This document shows, piece by piece, positions 5,926 to 13,343 of a stretch of DNA of 13,343 nt (position 1 is the first letter of the stretch; every line of letters begins with the position of its first letter). A model generated the notes under the pieces. It saw only the letters and a list, made by a program, of their open reading frames with translations. It ran no database searches and was not told the origin of the DNA. This DNA is from an uncultured Azospirillum sp. GTDB taxonomy: Bacteria > Pseudomonadota > Alphaproteobacteria > RF32 > CAG-239. The stretch lies in NCBI GenBank assembly GCA_900539605.1, contig UQCS01000039.1:1-13343 (forward strand). The letters run 5' to 3'. The position numbers and the translations under genes are program-made.

Positions 5926-8394
5926 ATGTTTAAAACGTTGTCTTCCATTCTGAGCACTTTTTTCTTTTTTGCTCTGATTCTTCTGGTCGTAATTATCAGT
6001 TATCTCTGGCGGTTCAGCCAAACGCTGCCCGATTACCGGCAGTTGGAGAAATATGAACCGGCGGTAACGACGCGGTTGTTTGCCGGTGATGGCCAGTTGC
6101 TGAAAGAATATGCGGTGGAACAGCGGTTGTTTATGCCGGTCGGCAAAATTCCCGACCGCGTTAAGCAGGCTTTTATCGCCGCCGAAGACAAAAACTTTTA
6201 TACTCACTCGGGAATTGATTATTTCGGAATTATACGCGCGATCTTGCGCAATGTCAAAAATATCGGCAGCGGACGTCGTCCCTCTGGCGCATCGACCATA
6301 ACCCAGCAGGTCGCCAAAAACTTTTTGCTTTCTTCCGAAGTTTCTTACGTGCGCAAAATCAAAGAAGCGTTGTTGTCCTGGCGGATTGAACAGGCTTTTT
6401 CCAAAGATCATATTCTGGAATTGTACTTGAACGAAATTTATCTCGGTAACCGTTCTTACGGGGTGGCGGCTGCGGCACTGAACTATTTTGACAAGCCGTT
6501 GGCCGAACTCACGGTAGAAGAAGCCGCTTATCTGGCCGCGCTGCCAAAGGGACCGAACAATTACAATCCTCATACCCGTCATGAAGCGGCAGTGGGGCGT
6601 CGCAATTGGGTGATCGGCCGTATGCTTGAAGAAGGCTATATTGACGAAGTGACGGCCGAAGAGGCCAAAGCCCAGCCGTTGAAAGTGGTTGAACGGGATA
6701 ACCGCTTCCTCAAACATGCCGATTATTTCAGCGAAGAGACCCGGCGGGTGATTGAAAAACAGTTTGGCGAAGAAGCCCTGAACGAAGGCGGCCTCATCGT
6801 CCGTACGACCGTCGATCCCAAGTTGCAGGAAATTGCTACCCGAGTTTTCCGCGAAGAACTGCAAAACTACGATCGCCGCCACGGGTGGCGGGGCGCTTCG
6901 GCCAACATTGCACTTGAAGACGATTATATGTCGGTGCTTCAAAAAACCGATTTGCCGTCCGGTGCCGACAAATCATGGCAAAAAGCAGTGGTTACGCTGG
7001 TCAATAATGCTCAGGCGCAAATAAAGACGGCGGACGGCACTGACGGAGTCATTCCGCTTTCGGTGCTTTCGTGGGCTGGCAAAAATTTGCCGAACCAGGC
7101 GGTGGGCAACGCGCCGAAATCGGTTAAAGAAGTACTGAACGCCGGTGATGTGGTTTGGGTTGAAAAAATTAGTGAGGAGAAAATCAAAAAACAAAAATTG
7201 CCGGCTTCTGCTTATAATTTGCGCCAGGTCCCCGACGTTGACGGTGGTCTGATTGCGATTGATCCGCATACCGGCAGAGTTTTGGCTATGGTCGGCGGTT
7301 ATTCTTATCAGCGCTCGCAATTTAATCGTGCCACTCAGGCACGTCGGCAAACCGGTTCTTCTTTTAAACCTTTTGTATATCTTTGCGCATTGGAAAACGG
7401 CTATTCGCCCACCGATCTGATTTTGGATGCACCGTTTGTGCTGGATCAGGGGGCGGGATTGCCAAAGTGGAAACCTGTCAATTATTCCAAAAAGTTTTAC
7501 GGTCTGATGACGCTGCGTGAAGGTATTGAAAAATCGCGCAATCTGATGACAGTACGTTTGGCCCAGGAAGTGGGAATGGATAAAATTTCCGCTTTTACCA
7601 AAAAAGCCGGCATTAATAAAAATCTGCCGAAATTGTTGTCAATGTCGTTAGGTGCCGGAGAGACACGGCTGATGGATTTGACCGCCGCCTATGCAGAAAT
7701 TGTCAACGGCGGCAAGAAAGTGACACCTTACCTGATTGAACGTATTCAGGATCGTTACGGACGCACAATACTCAAACAGGATGACCGGGTTTGTGGTGAT
7801 TGCAATTATGATGTCTGGCAGGAAGACACGATGCCGGTTCTTCAGGATAACCGGGAACAGTTGTTTGACAGCCTTTCTGCTTATCAGATGACATCAATTC
7901 TCGAAGGCGTGGCGGTGCGCGGCACCGGGGCCCGTTTGCGGGCTTTGAAAAAACATCTCGGCGGCAAAACAGGAACCACCAACGACAACAAAGAAGGTTG
8001 GTTTGTCGGTTTTTCGCCTGATCTGGTAGTCGGAACATATGTCGGGTTTGACGAGCCGCGTTCGCTGGGACGCCGTGAAACCGGTGCCAGCGCGGCGTTG
8101 CCGATTTTTTACCGTTTTATGGAAGAAGCCCTCAAAGATCAGCCCGATATTCCGTTCCGTATTCCGGCCGGCATCAAACTGGTGCGCATCAACTATCACA
8201 CCGGCAAGCCGGCTGTGCCCGGAGATTCTGTGGTTATAACCGAAGCCCTCAAGCCGGAATTCAGCTTTGACAAAGCGGCCCAGCGGGTTGTCGGTGGCAA
8301 TTCCGATGACGAAGAAAGCAGCGGTCGCGGTGATTTTAAACAATTCGGAAATTCGGACGAAGCCGAAAATTTCCAGTTGGGAACTCAATATTAA
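5926..8394 (+). CDS. mrcA: Penicillin-binding protein 1A, bifunctional glycosyltransferase/transpeptidase
   Basis: This class A PBP polymerises lipid II into glycan strands and crosslinks their peptides at the outer face of the inner membrane. From the ATG at 5926 it has 822 residues, close to E. coli PBP1A (850). A GTG at 5914 would add four residues, but the ATG gives the usual MFK-type start directly before the anchor. A membrane segment lies at about 8-28. The GT51 domain (about 50-230) shows the EDKNFYTHSG motif with catalytic Glu87, the GASTITQQVAKN motif and the LELYLNEIYLG motif. An OB-like insert (about 300-420) of the 1A type follows. The transpeptidase domain has Ser478 in SSFK (Lys481), the SRN motif at 537-539 and KTG at 681-683. 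The last 50 or so residues are acidic and low in complexity. All catalytic motifs are intact. It lies between amiC and prfB, a common alphaproteobacterial arrangement. Confidence 0.96.
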   Translation: MFKTLSSILSTFFFFALILLVVIISYLWRFSQTLPDYRQLEKYEPAVTTRLFAGDGQLLKEYAVEQRLFMPVGKIPDRVKQAFIAAEDKNFYTHSGIDYFGIIRAILRNVKNIGSGRRPSGASTITQQVAKNFLLSSEVSYVRKIKEALLSWRIEQAFSKDHILELYLNEIYLGNRSYGVAAAALNYFDKPLAELTVEEAAYLAALPKGPNNYNPHTRHEAAVGRRNWVIGRMLEEGYIDEVTAEEAKAQPLKVVERDNRFLKHADYFSEETRRVIEKQFGEEALNEGGLIVRTTVDPKLQEIATRVFREELQNYDRRHGWRGASANIALEDDYMSVLQKTDLPSGADKSWQKAVVTLVNNAQAQIKTADGTDGVIPLSVLSWAGKNLPNQAVGNAPKSVKEVLNAGDVVWVEKISEEKIKKQKLPASAYNLRQVPDVDGGLIAIDPHTGRVLAMVGGYSYQRSQFNRATQARRQTGSSFKPFVYLCALENGYSPTDLILDAPFVLDQGAGLPKWKPVNYSKKFYGLMTLREGIEKSRNLMTVRLAQEVGMDKISAFTKKAGINKNLPKLLSMSLGAGETRLMDLTAAYAEIVNGGKKVTPYLIERIQDRYGRTILKQDDRVCGDCNYDVWQEDTMPVLQDNREQLFDSLSAYQMTSILEGVAVRGTGARLRALKKHLGGKTGTTNDNKEGWFVGFSPDLVVGTYVGFDEPRSLGRRETGASAALPIFYRFMEEALKDQPDIPFRIPAGIKLVRINYHTGKPAVPGDSVVITEALKPEFSFDKAAQRVVGGNSDDEESSGRGDFKQFGNSDEAENFQLGTQY

Positions 8395-8417
8395 TCATCT
8401 TAATTGAAGGAAGAAAC

Positions 8418-9522
8418 ATGCAGGCAGAAGTTTTATCGCTTATTGAAGAAATCAGGCAGTCGCTGGCACTGCTGAGGAGGTCTCTTTGACTATGACAATG
8501 CAGTCTTGCGGTTGGAGGAACTCAATGCGCTGACAGCGGCGCCGGAATTATGGAATGATGCGGCGCGGGCGCAGAAACTGTTGAGCGAGAAAAATGCGCT
8601 GGAAGAAAATCTGACTTCGTTTCAGCAAACCGAAAGCTCGTTAAAAGATCTGACAGAGCTTTGTGAACTGGCAGAGGAAGAAAATAATCAGGAACTGGTG
8701 GATGACATCATTGTCCAACTTCGCGAACTCAAAGCCCACAGCCGCCGCGGCGAGCTGGAAGCTTTGCTTTCCGGCGAAGCGGACAAAGACGACGCTTTTC
8801 TGGAAATCCATGCCGGCAGTGGCGGCACCGAAGCTCAGGATTGGGCGGAAATGCTGCTGAGAATGTATACGCGCTGGGCCGAGGCTCATCATTATAAAGT
8901 TGAATATGTCGAAGAAGCGGAAGGCGATGTGGCCGGTTTGAAATCGGTCACGATTAAGATCGGCGGTCATAATGCCTACGGTTGGCTCAAATCAGAAAGC
9001 GGTGTTCACCGTTTGGTGCGTATTTCGCCTTTTGACAGTAATGCCCGTCGCCATACCAGTTTTGCTTCGGTAGGAGTTTATCCGGATATTGACGATGAAA
9101 TACACATCGAAATCAACGAGTCCGATTGTCGGGTAGACACGTATCGTGCTTCGGGGGCCGGGGGACAGCATATTAATAAGACCGATTCGGCAGTGCGGAT
9201 TACCCATATCCCGACCGGCATCGTCGTCCAGTGTCAAAATCAGCGTTCTCAGTTTCAGAACCGTGATGCGGCTTGGAAAATGCTGCGTTCGCGCTTATAT
9301 GAAATGGAGTTGAAAAAACGTGAAGCTGCCGCCGAAAGCGAACGCGACACCCAGGGAGACAACGGTTGGGGTTATCAGATCCGTTCTTATGTTCTGCAAC
9401 CCTACAAGTTGATTAAGGATTTGCGTACAGGGGTTGAAAATTCGGATGCCAAAGCGGTGTTGGACGGTGACATAGACTTGTTTTTGGAAGCGGCTTTGGC
9501 TGATAAGGTAAGCAATAAATGA
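8418..9522 (+). CDS. prfB: Peptide chain release factor 2, expressed by programmed +1 frameshift
   Basis: RF2 recognises UAA and UGA stop codons and triggers peptide release on the ribosome. The gene starts at ATG 8418 after an AAGGA ribosome-binding site (8407-8411). The zero frame encodes 23 residues and then stops at UGA 8487-8489. A +1 shift at CTT continues in the frame that runs to TGA 9520-9522, giving 367 residues, against 365 in E. coli. Both halves fit the family: the first half contains the conserved SLALLRR-like segment and the second continues with the RLEELNA-like segment. The codon-recognition tripeptide SPF is at 203-205 and the catalytic GGQ at 248-250. A gene caller would tend to report only the 3' part from a TTG at 8506, which misses the N-terminus. 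Its last bases overlap the next gene as ATGA, so translation is probably coupled. Confidence 0.96.
8475..8490 (+). promoter_or_regulatory. RF2 autoregulatory programmed +1 frameshift site
   Basis: The site reads AGG AGG TCT CTT TGA C. An internal Shine-Dalgarno sequence, AGGAGG (8475-8480), ends three bases before the slippery CTT (8484-8486), and the weak stop UGA-C follows (8487-8490). Spacing and order match the E. coli site (AGGGGG TAT CTT TGA C). When RF2 is scarce, the ribosome pauses at UGA, tRNA-Leu slips from CUU to UUU, and reading resumes at GAC. When RF2 is plentiful, it terminates its own synthesis after 23 residues. The mechanism is established for the family, and the site here is seen directly. 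Confidence 0.95.
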
Positions 9523-12500
9523 AAAAAGTGTCCAACCGGCTCTATATTGCCCGCAAAATCTTTGACTATACGGTTGTGCTGCTGCTGATCGGACTGTTGC
9601 TGTTCATTTGGCAGTTGTACCGCGGACCGATTACGGTTCCGTTCCTGAAGCCGTATATCATCGCTGCCCTCAATCAGGACAATGAAAACGCGGAAGTTAC
9701 GGTGGACAGTGTGAATATTGAACTGGTCCGTTCGATTAAACCGATCAAAATTATTGCCCGCAATGTTGTTTATGAAGAAAATAACGGCCATATGCAGGTA
9801 AACGCTCCCGACGTTGCGGTCTCGTTCAGCATCAAAGCGCTTTTGCAAGGCGTGATTGCGCCGAGTTCGATCGAAGTAAATAATCCGTCGGTTTATATTT
9901 TTACCGATTACGGTGTGCAGGACAAAAACAAGGCTTCGGAAGTCAGCCGTCGCCAGATCGACTATTATGTGACGGCTTTTGAAGAATTTTTGGAACGTTT
10001 TAATTCTCCCGACCGCACTTATTCGGAAAGCTATATCAATGATATTGCCATTAACAACGGCAAAGTGGAGTTTCATGAAATCGATTTGGGACGCAAATGG
10101 GAATTTGCCGATCTGAATTATCGTTTTGAACGTAATTTCAGTGATATCGAAACCGAAATCGGCGGAGCGGTCAAACTGCGCGACAAGTTGGTGAATGTGG
10201 GAATGGAAGCACGTTACCGACCGTCGGATAACCGGTTGGCGGCACAGATTTATTTTTCCGATCTGGTACCGGCAGACATTGTTGATACTTATGTTGACGG
10301 CAGCGGCAGACGCGACTGGTACAATGTTAACCTGCCGATCAACGGTAAAGTTGCGGTACTAATCAATTTTAACGAATTTCTGAAAAATCGCGACAACCTG
10401 ATTGAGGCGGTAGACACTGCGTTGGAAAAAATCAAATTCCAAACCGAAGGCGGTCGCGGTTATATTTTGTTTGATGCCGAAGACGAAGCCTCGAAATATG
10501 ACATTTCTTCCTTTATGCTTGAAGGAGAAATAAACGGTGGTTTAGACAGGGTTGCGGTAAAAAACGCCGATTTTTATCTTGGGGCGCAAAAGGTAACGCT
10601 CGACTTCAATGTTTCGGGGCTGGCGGATTATTTGCTGAAAAACTCCAAGAAAAACCTTAAATTGTCACTGACTGCAGCCATTAAGAAGTTGAAGCTTGAT
10701 GAGTTGTACACTTATTGGCCGCGTTATATTGCACCCGATGCCTGGGAATGGTGCAAAGACAGTATTTTCGGCGGTGATGCTCGGGATGCCCGTTTTAAAT
10801 TTGATTTTGGCTATGACAAAAAGAGCAAAAAGTTTGGTTTGTCCGATTTGAGCGGCGGCGCCTATATTGCCGATTCCAATCTACGTTATATTAATACGAT
10901 GCCGATGGTCAAAAACGTCTACGGCCAGTTTTCGGTCACACCCGGCAGCATTAACATTGCGTTGGATAAAGCTGTTTCCGACGGCATCATGCTCAATGAA
11001 GGAAACGTGCGGATTTATGATCTTGACAAATATAACAATTACATCGATATCCGGCTGGTTTCCGCCTCATCAATCAGCGACGCTCTTCGTCTGATTGATC
11101 ATCAGCCGCTGGCTTTTACATCACAGATGGGGTTGAAACCGGACATGATTGAAGGAGAAGCGGAAACCGAATTAAAACTTAATTTCGAATTGAAAAAAGA
11201 TCTCGATTATGACGACGTTAAGGTAGCCGTTCGCTCAAAATTGCGTAATGTACGGATAAAAGACGCTTTGGACGGTCGGTCGGTTACGGCGGAAGATCTG
11301 CTTTTGCAGGTTGACAACCAGGGGATGTTGGTCACCGGCAAAGCCGGTTTTGACGGTGTGCCGTTAAATGTGGTGTGGGACGAAAACTTTAAGCAAAATA
11401 AAGATTATCGCAGCCGTTATAAAATAAATCTGAAAATGGATGCGGCCACTGCCAAAAAACTGGGAGTGGATTATGCAATGCTGAAAGCGCCGTATTTTGA
11501 AGGTACGGCGGATATTGATGCCGTTGCAACCGTAGCGCATAATGACGATCTGACGATAGACCTCAAAGCGGCGTTGGGGCGCTCGGCGATGAACTACAGT
11601 TTTCTCGGTTTTGTTAAACATTACGGTGCGCCGGCAGATCTTACCGCCCGGTTGGTGCTGAAAAAAGGGAAATTGACCGCAATTCCGAATTTCAAGTTGC
11701 ATAAAAACGGTTTTGACATTGCCGGCAAAGTCAATTTTGACCGGTCAGGCAATTTGCGGGTGGTGGATATTGAGAATATCAAGGGGCCCAAAACCCGTGC
11801 CAGTGCCAAGATCGAAATGCCGGCTTCTAAAAAAGGCATTGCTAAAATCAATATTTCGGGCAACAGTTATGATTTGTCGGAGTTCTTTAACCGTAGCGAA
11901 AAAGAAACTTCAGGCAGCAGCAATGACGATTCCGGGTGGGAAAATACGCCCGATGTTGATATAAATATTGCCGTTAACCGCCTGTGGACCAACTCGGACG
12001 TATCGGTAACCGGTTTTGCAGGCAGTGCGCAGTTGCGTAACGGCGTCGGGGTACACGAGATTCATATGATCGGCAATTATGACAATAACCGAAGCATGAA
12101 TTTGAAAGTTGACTATGTTCCGCGCCCCAACAAAGAATGGCTATTGTCCATCAGCAGCAATCATGCCGGAAATACGCTGCGTTTTTTAAGGATATATAAC
12201 GACATGCACGGCGGCAATTTGCAAATCGAAGCTAAACGCGGCGCGGACAAACAGTTTATTGGTCATGCCAAAATCCGCGATTTCAGCCTTCATAACACGC
12301 CGGTACTGGCCAAGCTTCTGACGGTGGCGTCGTTTACCGGCATGGTTGACTTGCTGACCGGGGAGGGAATGACGTTTTCTCATTTTGATGCCCCGTTTAA
12401 ATATCGAAATCATATATTATCTGTAAAAAATGCTAAGACTTACGGCAACGTGTTAGGCTTGACTTTCAGCGGTGCGTATAACACCGCCAACGAGGATATT

Positions 12501-12737
12501 AGCATCAAGGGGATGATTGCTCCGGCTTACGGACTAAACACGATGATCGGGAGAATTCCGCTGGTCGGAAACCTGTTGGCAGGAAAAGATGGAACCGTAT
12601 TTGCGGCTAATTATTCGATTACCGGCACTTCCTCCAACCCCAAAGTCAGTCTTAATCCGCTTTCGGCCTTGAGTCCGAACTCGTTAAAAGATGCGGTAGC
12701 TTCGGTTTTCGGAGGAGATGACAATGACGGATTCTAA
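9519..12737 (+). CDS. AsmA-like / YhdP-family protein (DUF3971 and AsmA-like C-terminal region)
   Basis: This is a very long predicted inner-membrane-anchored periplasmic protein of 1072 residues. One membrane segment lies at about 14-34 (VVLLLIGLLLFIWQLY), after a basic N-terminus. The remainder is beta-rich repeating sequence typical of the AsmA/TamB/YhdP superfamily. The N-terminal part (about 35-130) follows the family pattern: GPI, a short helix, then an alternating-strand segment ending in the IEVNNPSVYIF-type motif. A DUF3971-like middle lies roughly at 330-640. The AsmA-like C-terminal part is about 800-1060, with the typical PAYGLNTMIGRIPLVGNLL stretch near 1000 and a SNPKVSLNPLSAL ending. 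In E. coli, YhdP, TamB and YdbH act redundantly as bridge-like carriers of phospholipids to the outer membrane. A similar role is inferred here. It overlaps prfB by ATGA and the downstream HAD-like gene by 14 bases. Family assignment is firm. YhdP orthology is less so. Confidence 0.85.
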   Translation: MKKVSNRLYIARKIFDYTVVLLLIGLLLFIWQLYRGPITVPFLKPYIIAALNQDNENAEVTVDSVNIELVRSIKPIKIIARNVVYEENNGHMQVNAPDVAVSFSIKALLQGVIAPSSIEVNNPSVYIFTDYGVQDKNKASEVSRRQIDYYVTAFEEFLERFNSPDRTYSESYINDIAINNGKVEFHEIDLGRKWEFADLNYRFERNFSDIETEIGGAVKLRDKLVNVGMEARYRPSDNRLAAQIYFSDLVPADIVDTYVDGSGRRDWYNVNLPINGKVAVLINFNEFLKNRDNLIEAVDTALEKIKFQTEGGRGYILFDAEDEASKYDISSFMLEGEINGGLDRVAVKNADFYLGAQKVTLDFNVSGLADYLLKNSKKNLKLSLTAAIKKLKLDELYTYWPRYIAPDAWEWCKDSIFGGDARDARFKFDFGYDKKSKKFGLSDLSGGAYIADSNLRYINTMPMVKNVYGQFSVTPGSINIALDKAVSDGIMLNEGNVRIYDLDKYNNYIDIRLVSASSISDALRLIDHQPLAFTSQMGLKPDMIEGEAETELKLNFELKKDLDYDDVKVAVRSKLRNVRIKDALDGRSVTAEDLLLQVDNQGMLVTGKAGFDGVPLNVVWDENFKQNKDYRSRYKINLKMDAATAKKLGVDYAMLKAPYFEGTADIDAVATVAHNDDLTIDLKAALGRSAMNYSFLGFVKHYGAPADLTARLVLKKGKLTAIPNFKLHKNGFDIAGKVNFDRSGNLRVVDIENIKGPKTRASAKIEMPASKKGIAKINISGNSYDLSEFFNRSEKETSGSSNDDSGWENTPDVDINIAVNRLWTNSDVSVTGFAGSAQLRNGVGVHEIHMIGNYDNNRSMNLKVDYVPRPNKEWLLSISSNHAGNTLRFLRIYNDMHGGNLQIEAKRGADKQFIGHAKIRDFSLHNTPVLAKLLTVASFTGMVDLLTGEGMTFSHFDAPFKYRNHILSVKNAKTYGNVLGLTFSGAYNTANEDISIKGMIAPAYGLNTMIGRIPLVGNLLAGKDGTVFAANYSITGTSSNPKVSLNPLSALSPNSLKDAVASVFGGDDNDGF

Positions 12738-13203
12738 GTATAAAATCGGCATAGACTTTCACGGCGTTATTACGGAGGCACCGGTTTTTTTTCGCGATTT
12801 TGCGGCGTTGGCGTTGGATAAAGGATATGAAATTTATGTTATTTCCGGTGGTCCGCATTTGGTGGTTCAAAACTTTCTGAACGCGTGGCATATCGGCTAT
12901 AATCATATTTTTTCGCTGATTGATCATTTTGCCAGCCGCGGTCAGGTAAAATATTTTTCCAACGGCAATTTTAAGGTTCCCGACGAGTTGTGGAATACGG
13001 CGAAGGCCGAATATTGCCTTAAAAACCACATTGATATCCAAATTGACGATACTCCCAACTATGGCGCTTCGTTTTCAACGCCGTTTTGTTGTTACAATCC
13101 CCAAACCCATACTTGTGAGATCGGTGGCAGAACGATTGATTTCAATACGTCTCCGGCGCGTTCATTAGAAGAAATAGAACATTTTTTACAACAAAAAAAT
13201 TAA
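12724..13203 (+). CDS. Small HAD-superfamily-like protein with a His in motif I
   Basis: This cytosolic protein has 159 residues and no signal peptide. The HAD-like motifs appear in order: motif I as IDFHGVIT with the nucleophile Asp11, motif II as VISGG with Ser41, a motif III candidate Lys94, and motif IV as IDDTP with Asp108-Asp109. The usual second Asp of motif I (the general acid/base two residues after the nucleophile) is His13, so ordinary phosphatase activity cannot be assumed. There is no large cap domain. Two start codons are possible. ATG 12718 is only one base from the Shine-Dalgarno sequence GGAGGA (12711-12716). ATG 12724 has an 8-base spacing from GGAGG and is preferred. The gene overlaps the end of the AsmA-like gene and closes the cluster. 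Substrate and function are not recognisable. Confidence 0.8.
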   Translation: MTDSKYKIGIDFHGVITEAPVFFRDFAALALDKGYEIYVISGGPHLVVQNFLNAWHIGYNHIFSLIDHFASRGQVKYFSNGNFKVPDELWNTAKAEYCLKNHIDIQIDDTPNYGASFSTPFCCYNPQTHTCEIGGRTIDFNTSPARSLEEIEHFLQQKN

Positions 13204-13213
13204 GGCTGAATCA

Positions 13214-13240
13214 ACACCCCCGATTTTCGGGGGTGTGTTT
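13214..13240 (+). terminator. Intrinsic terminator after the HAD-like gene
   Basis: A 9-bp stem (ACACCCCCG at 13214-13222, CGGGGGTGT at 13228-13236) with an ATTTT loop begins 11 bases after the stop codon at 13201-13203. A T-rich tail follows (GTTTGTT). The GC-rich stem and the position after the last plus-strand gene make it the probable end of the amiC to HAD transcript. Confidence 0.8.
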
Positions 13241-13259
13241 GTTCTGCCTGACCGGCAGC

Positions 13260-13290
13260 AAAAACCCCTCTCGGATGAGAGGGGCTTTTT
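13260..13290. terminator. Second intrinsic terminator, probably bidirectional
   Basis: An 8-bp stem (CCCCTCTC at 13265-13272, GAGAGGGG at 13277-13284) with a GGAT loop is flanked by AAAAA on the left (13260-13264) and, after one base, TTTTT on the right (13286-13290). It can therefore end transcription in either direction. It backs up the previous plus-strand terminator and lies 19 bases beyond the stop codon of the convergent minus-strand gene. Confidence 0.8.
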
Positions 13291-13303
13291 GGTTTGGTTT
13301 TCC

Positions 13304-13343
13304 TTACCAGCTGTAGCTGAGGCCGAGACCGACGGTCGACGCT
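13304..13343 (-). CDS. C-terminal end of a probable outer-membrane beta-barrel protein (partial)
   Basis: Only the last 12 codons and the stop (TTA complement at 13304-13306) are inside the window. The gene's start is beyond the right edge. The reading is ASTVGLGLSYSW followed by stop. Alternating hydrophobic residues and a terminal aromatic residue are the hallmark of the C-terminal beta-strand that the BAM complex recognises in outer-membrane barrels such as porins and OmpA/Opa-like proteins. The gene is convergent with the HAD-like gene, and the bidirectional hairpin 13260-13290 lies just past its stop. The call rests on a very short stretch, and the exact family cannot be told. Confidence 0.6.
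   Translation of the reverse strand, partial: ASTVGLGLSYSW

Noticed and set aside
5863..6942. A 359-residue minus-strand open frame opposite mrcA
   Set aside because: It lies antisense to the conserved glycosyltransferase domain of PBP1A, and its His/Phe/Gln-rich composition is typical of the reverse complement of a real gene.
8418..8506. prfB as a frameshifted pseudogene or a sequencing error
   Set aside because: The break is exactly at the conserved RF2 recoding site, with the internal Shine-Dalgarno sequence at correct spacing, and all functional motifs are intact.
9402..10076. A 224-residue minus-strand open frame opposite the prfB end and the AsmA-like gene
   Set aside because: It spans the junction of two well-supported plus-strand genes and shows only mirror-type composition.
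1..13343. Mobile elements, CRISPR arrays, defence systems, tRNA or rRNA genes
   Set aside because: No direct repeat arrays with spacers, terminal inverted repeats with a transposase, or recognisable RNA gene was seen. The genes are conserved housekeeping and envelope functions.

Overview
This window looks like an ordinary chromosomal segment from an alphaproteobacterium with a moderate GC content, possibly an uncultured or host-associated lineage. Four things point that way. RNase E has a very large low-complexity insertion inside its S1 domain and a C-terminal tryptophan-pair motif like the PNPase-binding tail known from Caulobacter. The gene order amiC-mrcA-prfB beside a divergent rne is common in Alphaproteobacteria. 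The penicillin-binding protein is a 1A-type enzyme of the usual proteobacterial length. The large AsmA/YhdP-like protein ends in a family-typical C-terminus. The genus cannot be determined from the sequence alone.

Layout. Positions 1-119 hold a possible gene tail and a terminator hairpin. On the minus strand, rne (RNase E, 1475-4081) is followed by an overlapping periplasmic M48 metalloprotease with TPR repeats (120-1502). A 509-base divergent intergenic region (4082-4590) carries the rne leader, with three hairpins that have mutually exclusive alternatives, and probable promoter elements. On the plus strand there is a compact cluster: amiC-type amidase (4591-5841), mrcA/PBP1A (5926-8394), prfB with a programmed +1 frameshift (8418-9522), a 1072-residue AsmA/YhdP-like protein (9519-12737) and a small HAD-like protein (12724-13203). 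It ends at tandem hairpins. A convergent minus-strand gene, seen only as its last 12 codons, ends like an outer-membrane beta-barrel protein.

How the genes fit together. Four of the seven genes serve the cell envelope: peptidoglycan synthesis (PBP1A), peptidoglycan cleavage at division (AmiC), inter-membrane lipid trafficking (the YhdP-like protein) and envelope quality control (the M48 protease). The other two assigned genes control RNA decay (RNase E) and translation termination (RF2). Both are classical autoregulated genes, and both show sequence features consistent with autoregulation here. The HAD-like protein has no assigned role.

No mobile element, CRISPR array, tRNA, rRNA or defence system was recognised. 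The points most worth checking are the RF2 recoding site, the rne leader, the RNase E insertion and tail, and the HAD-like protein whose usual second catalytic aspartate is a histidine.
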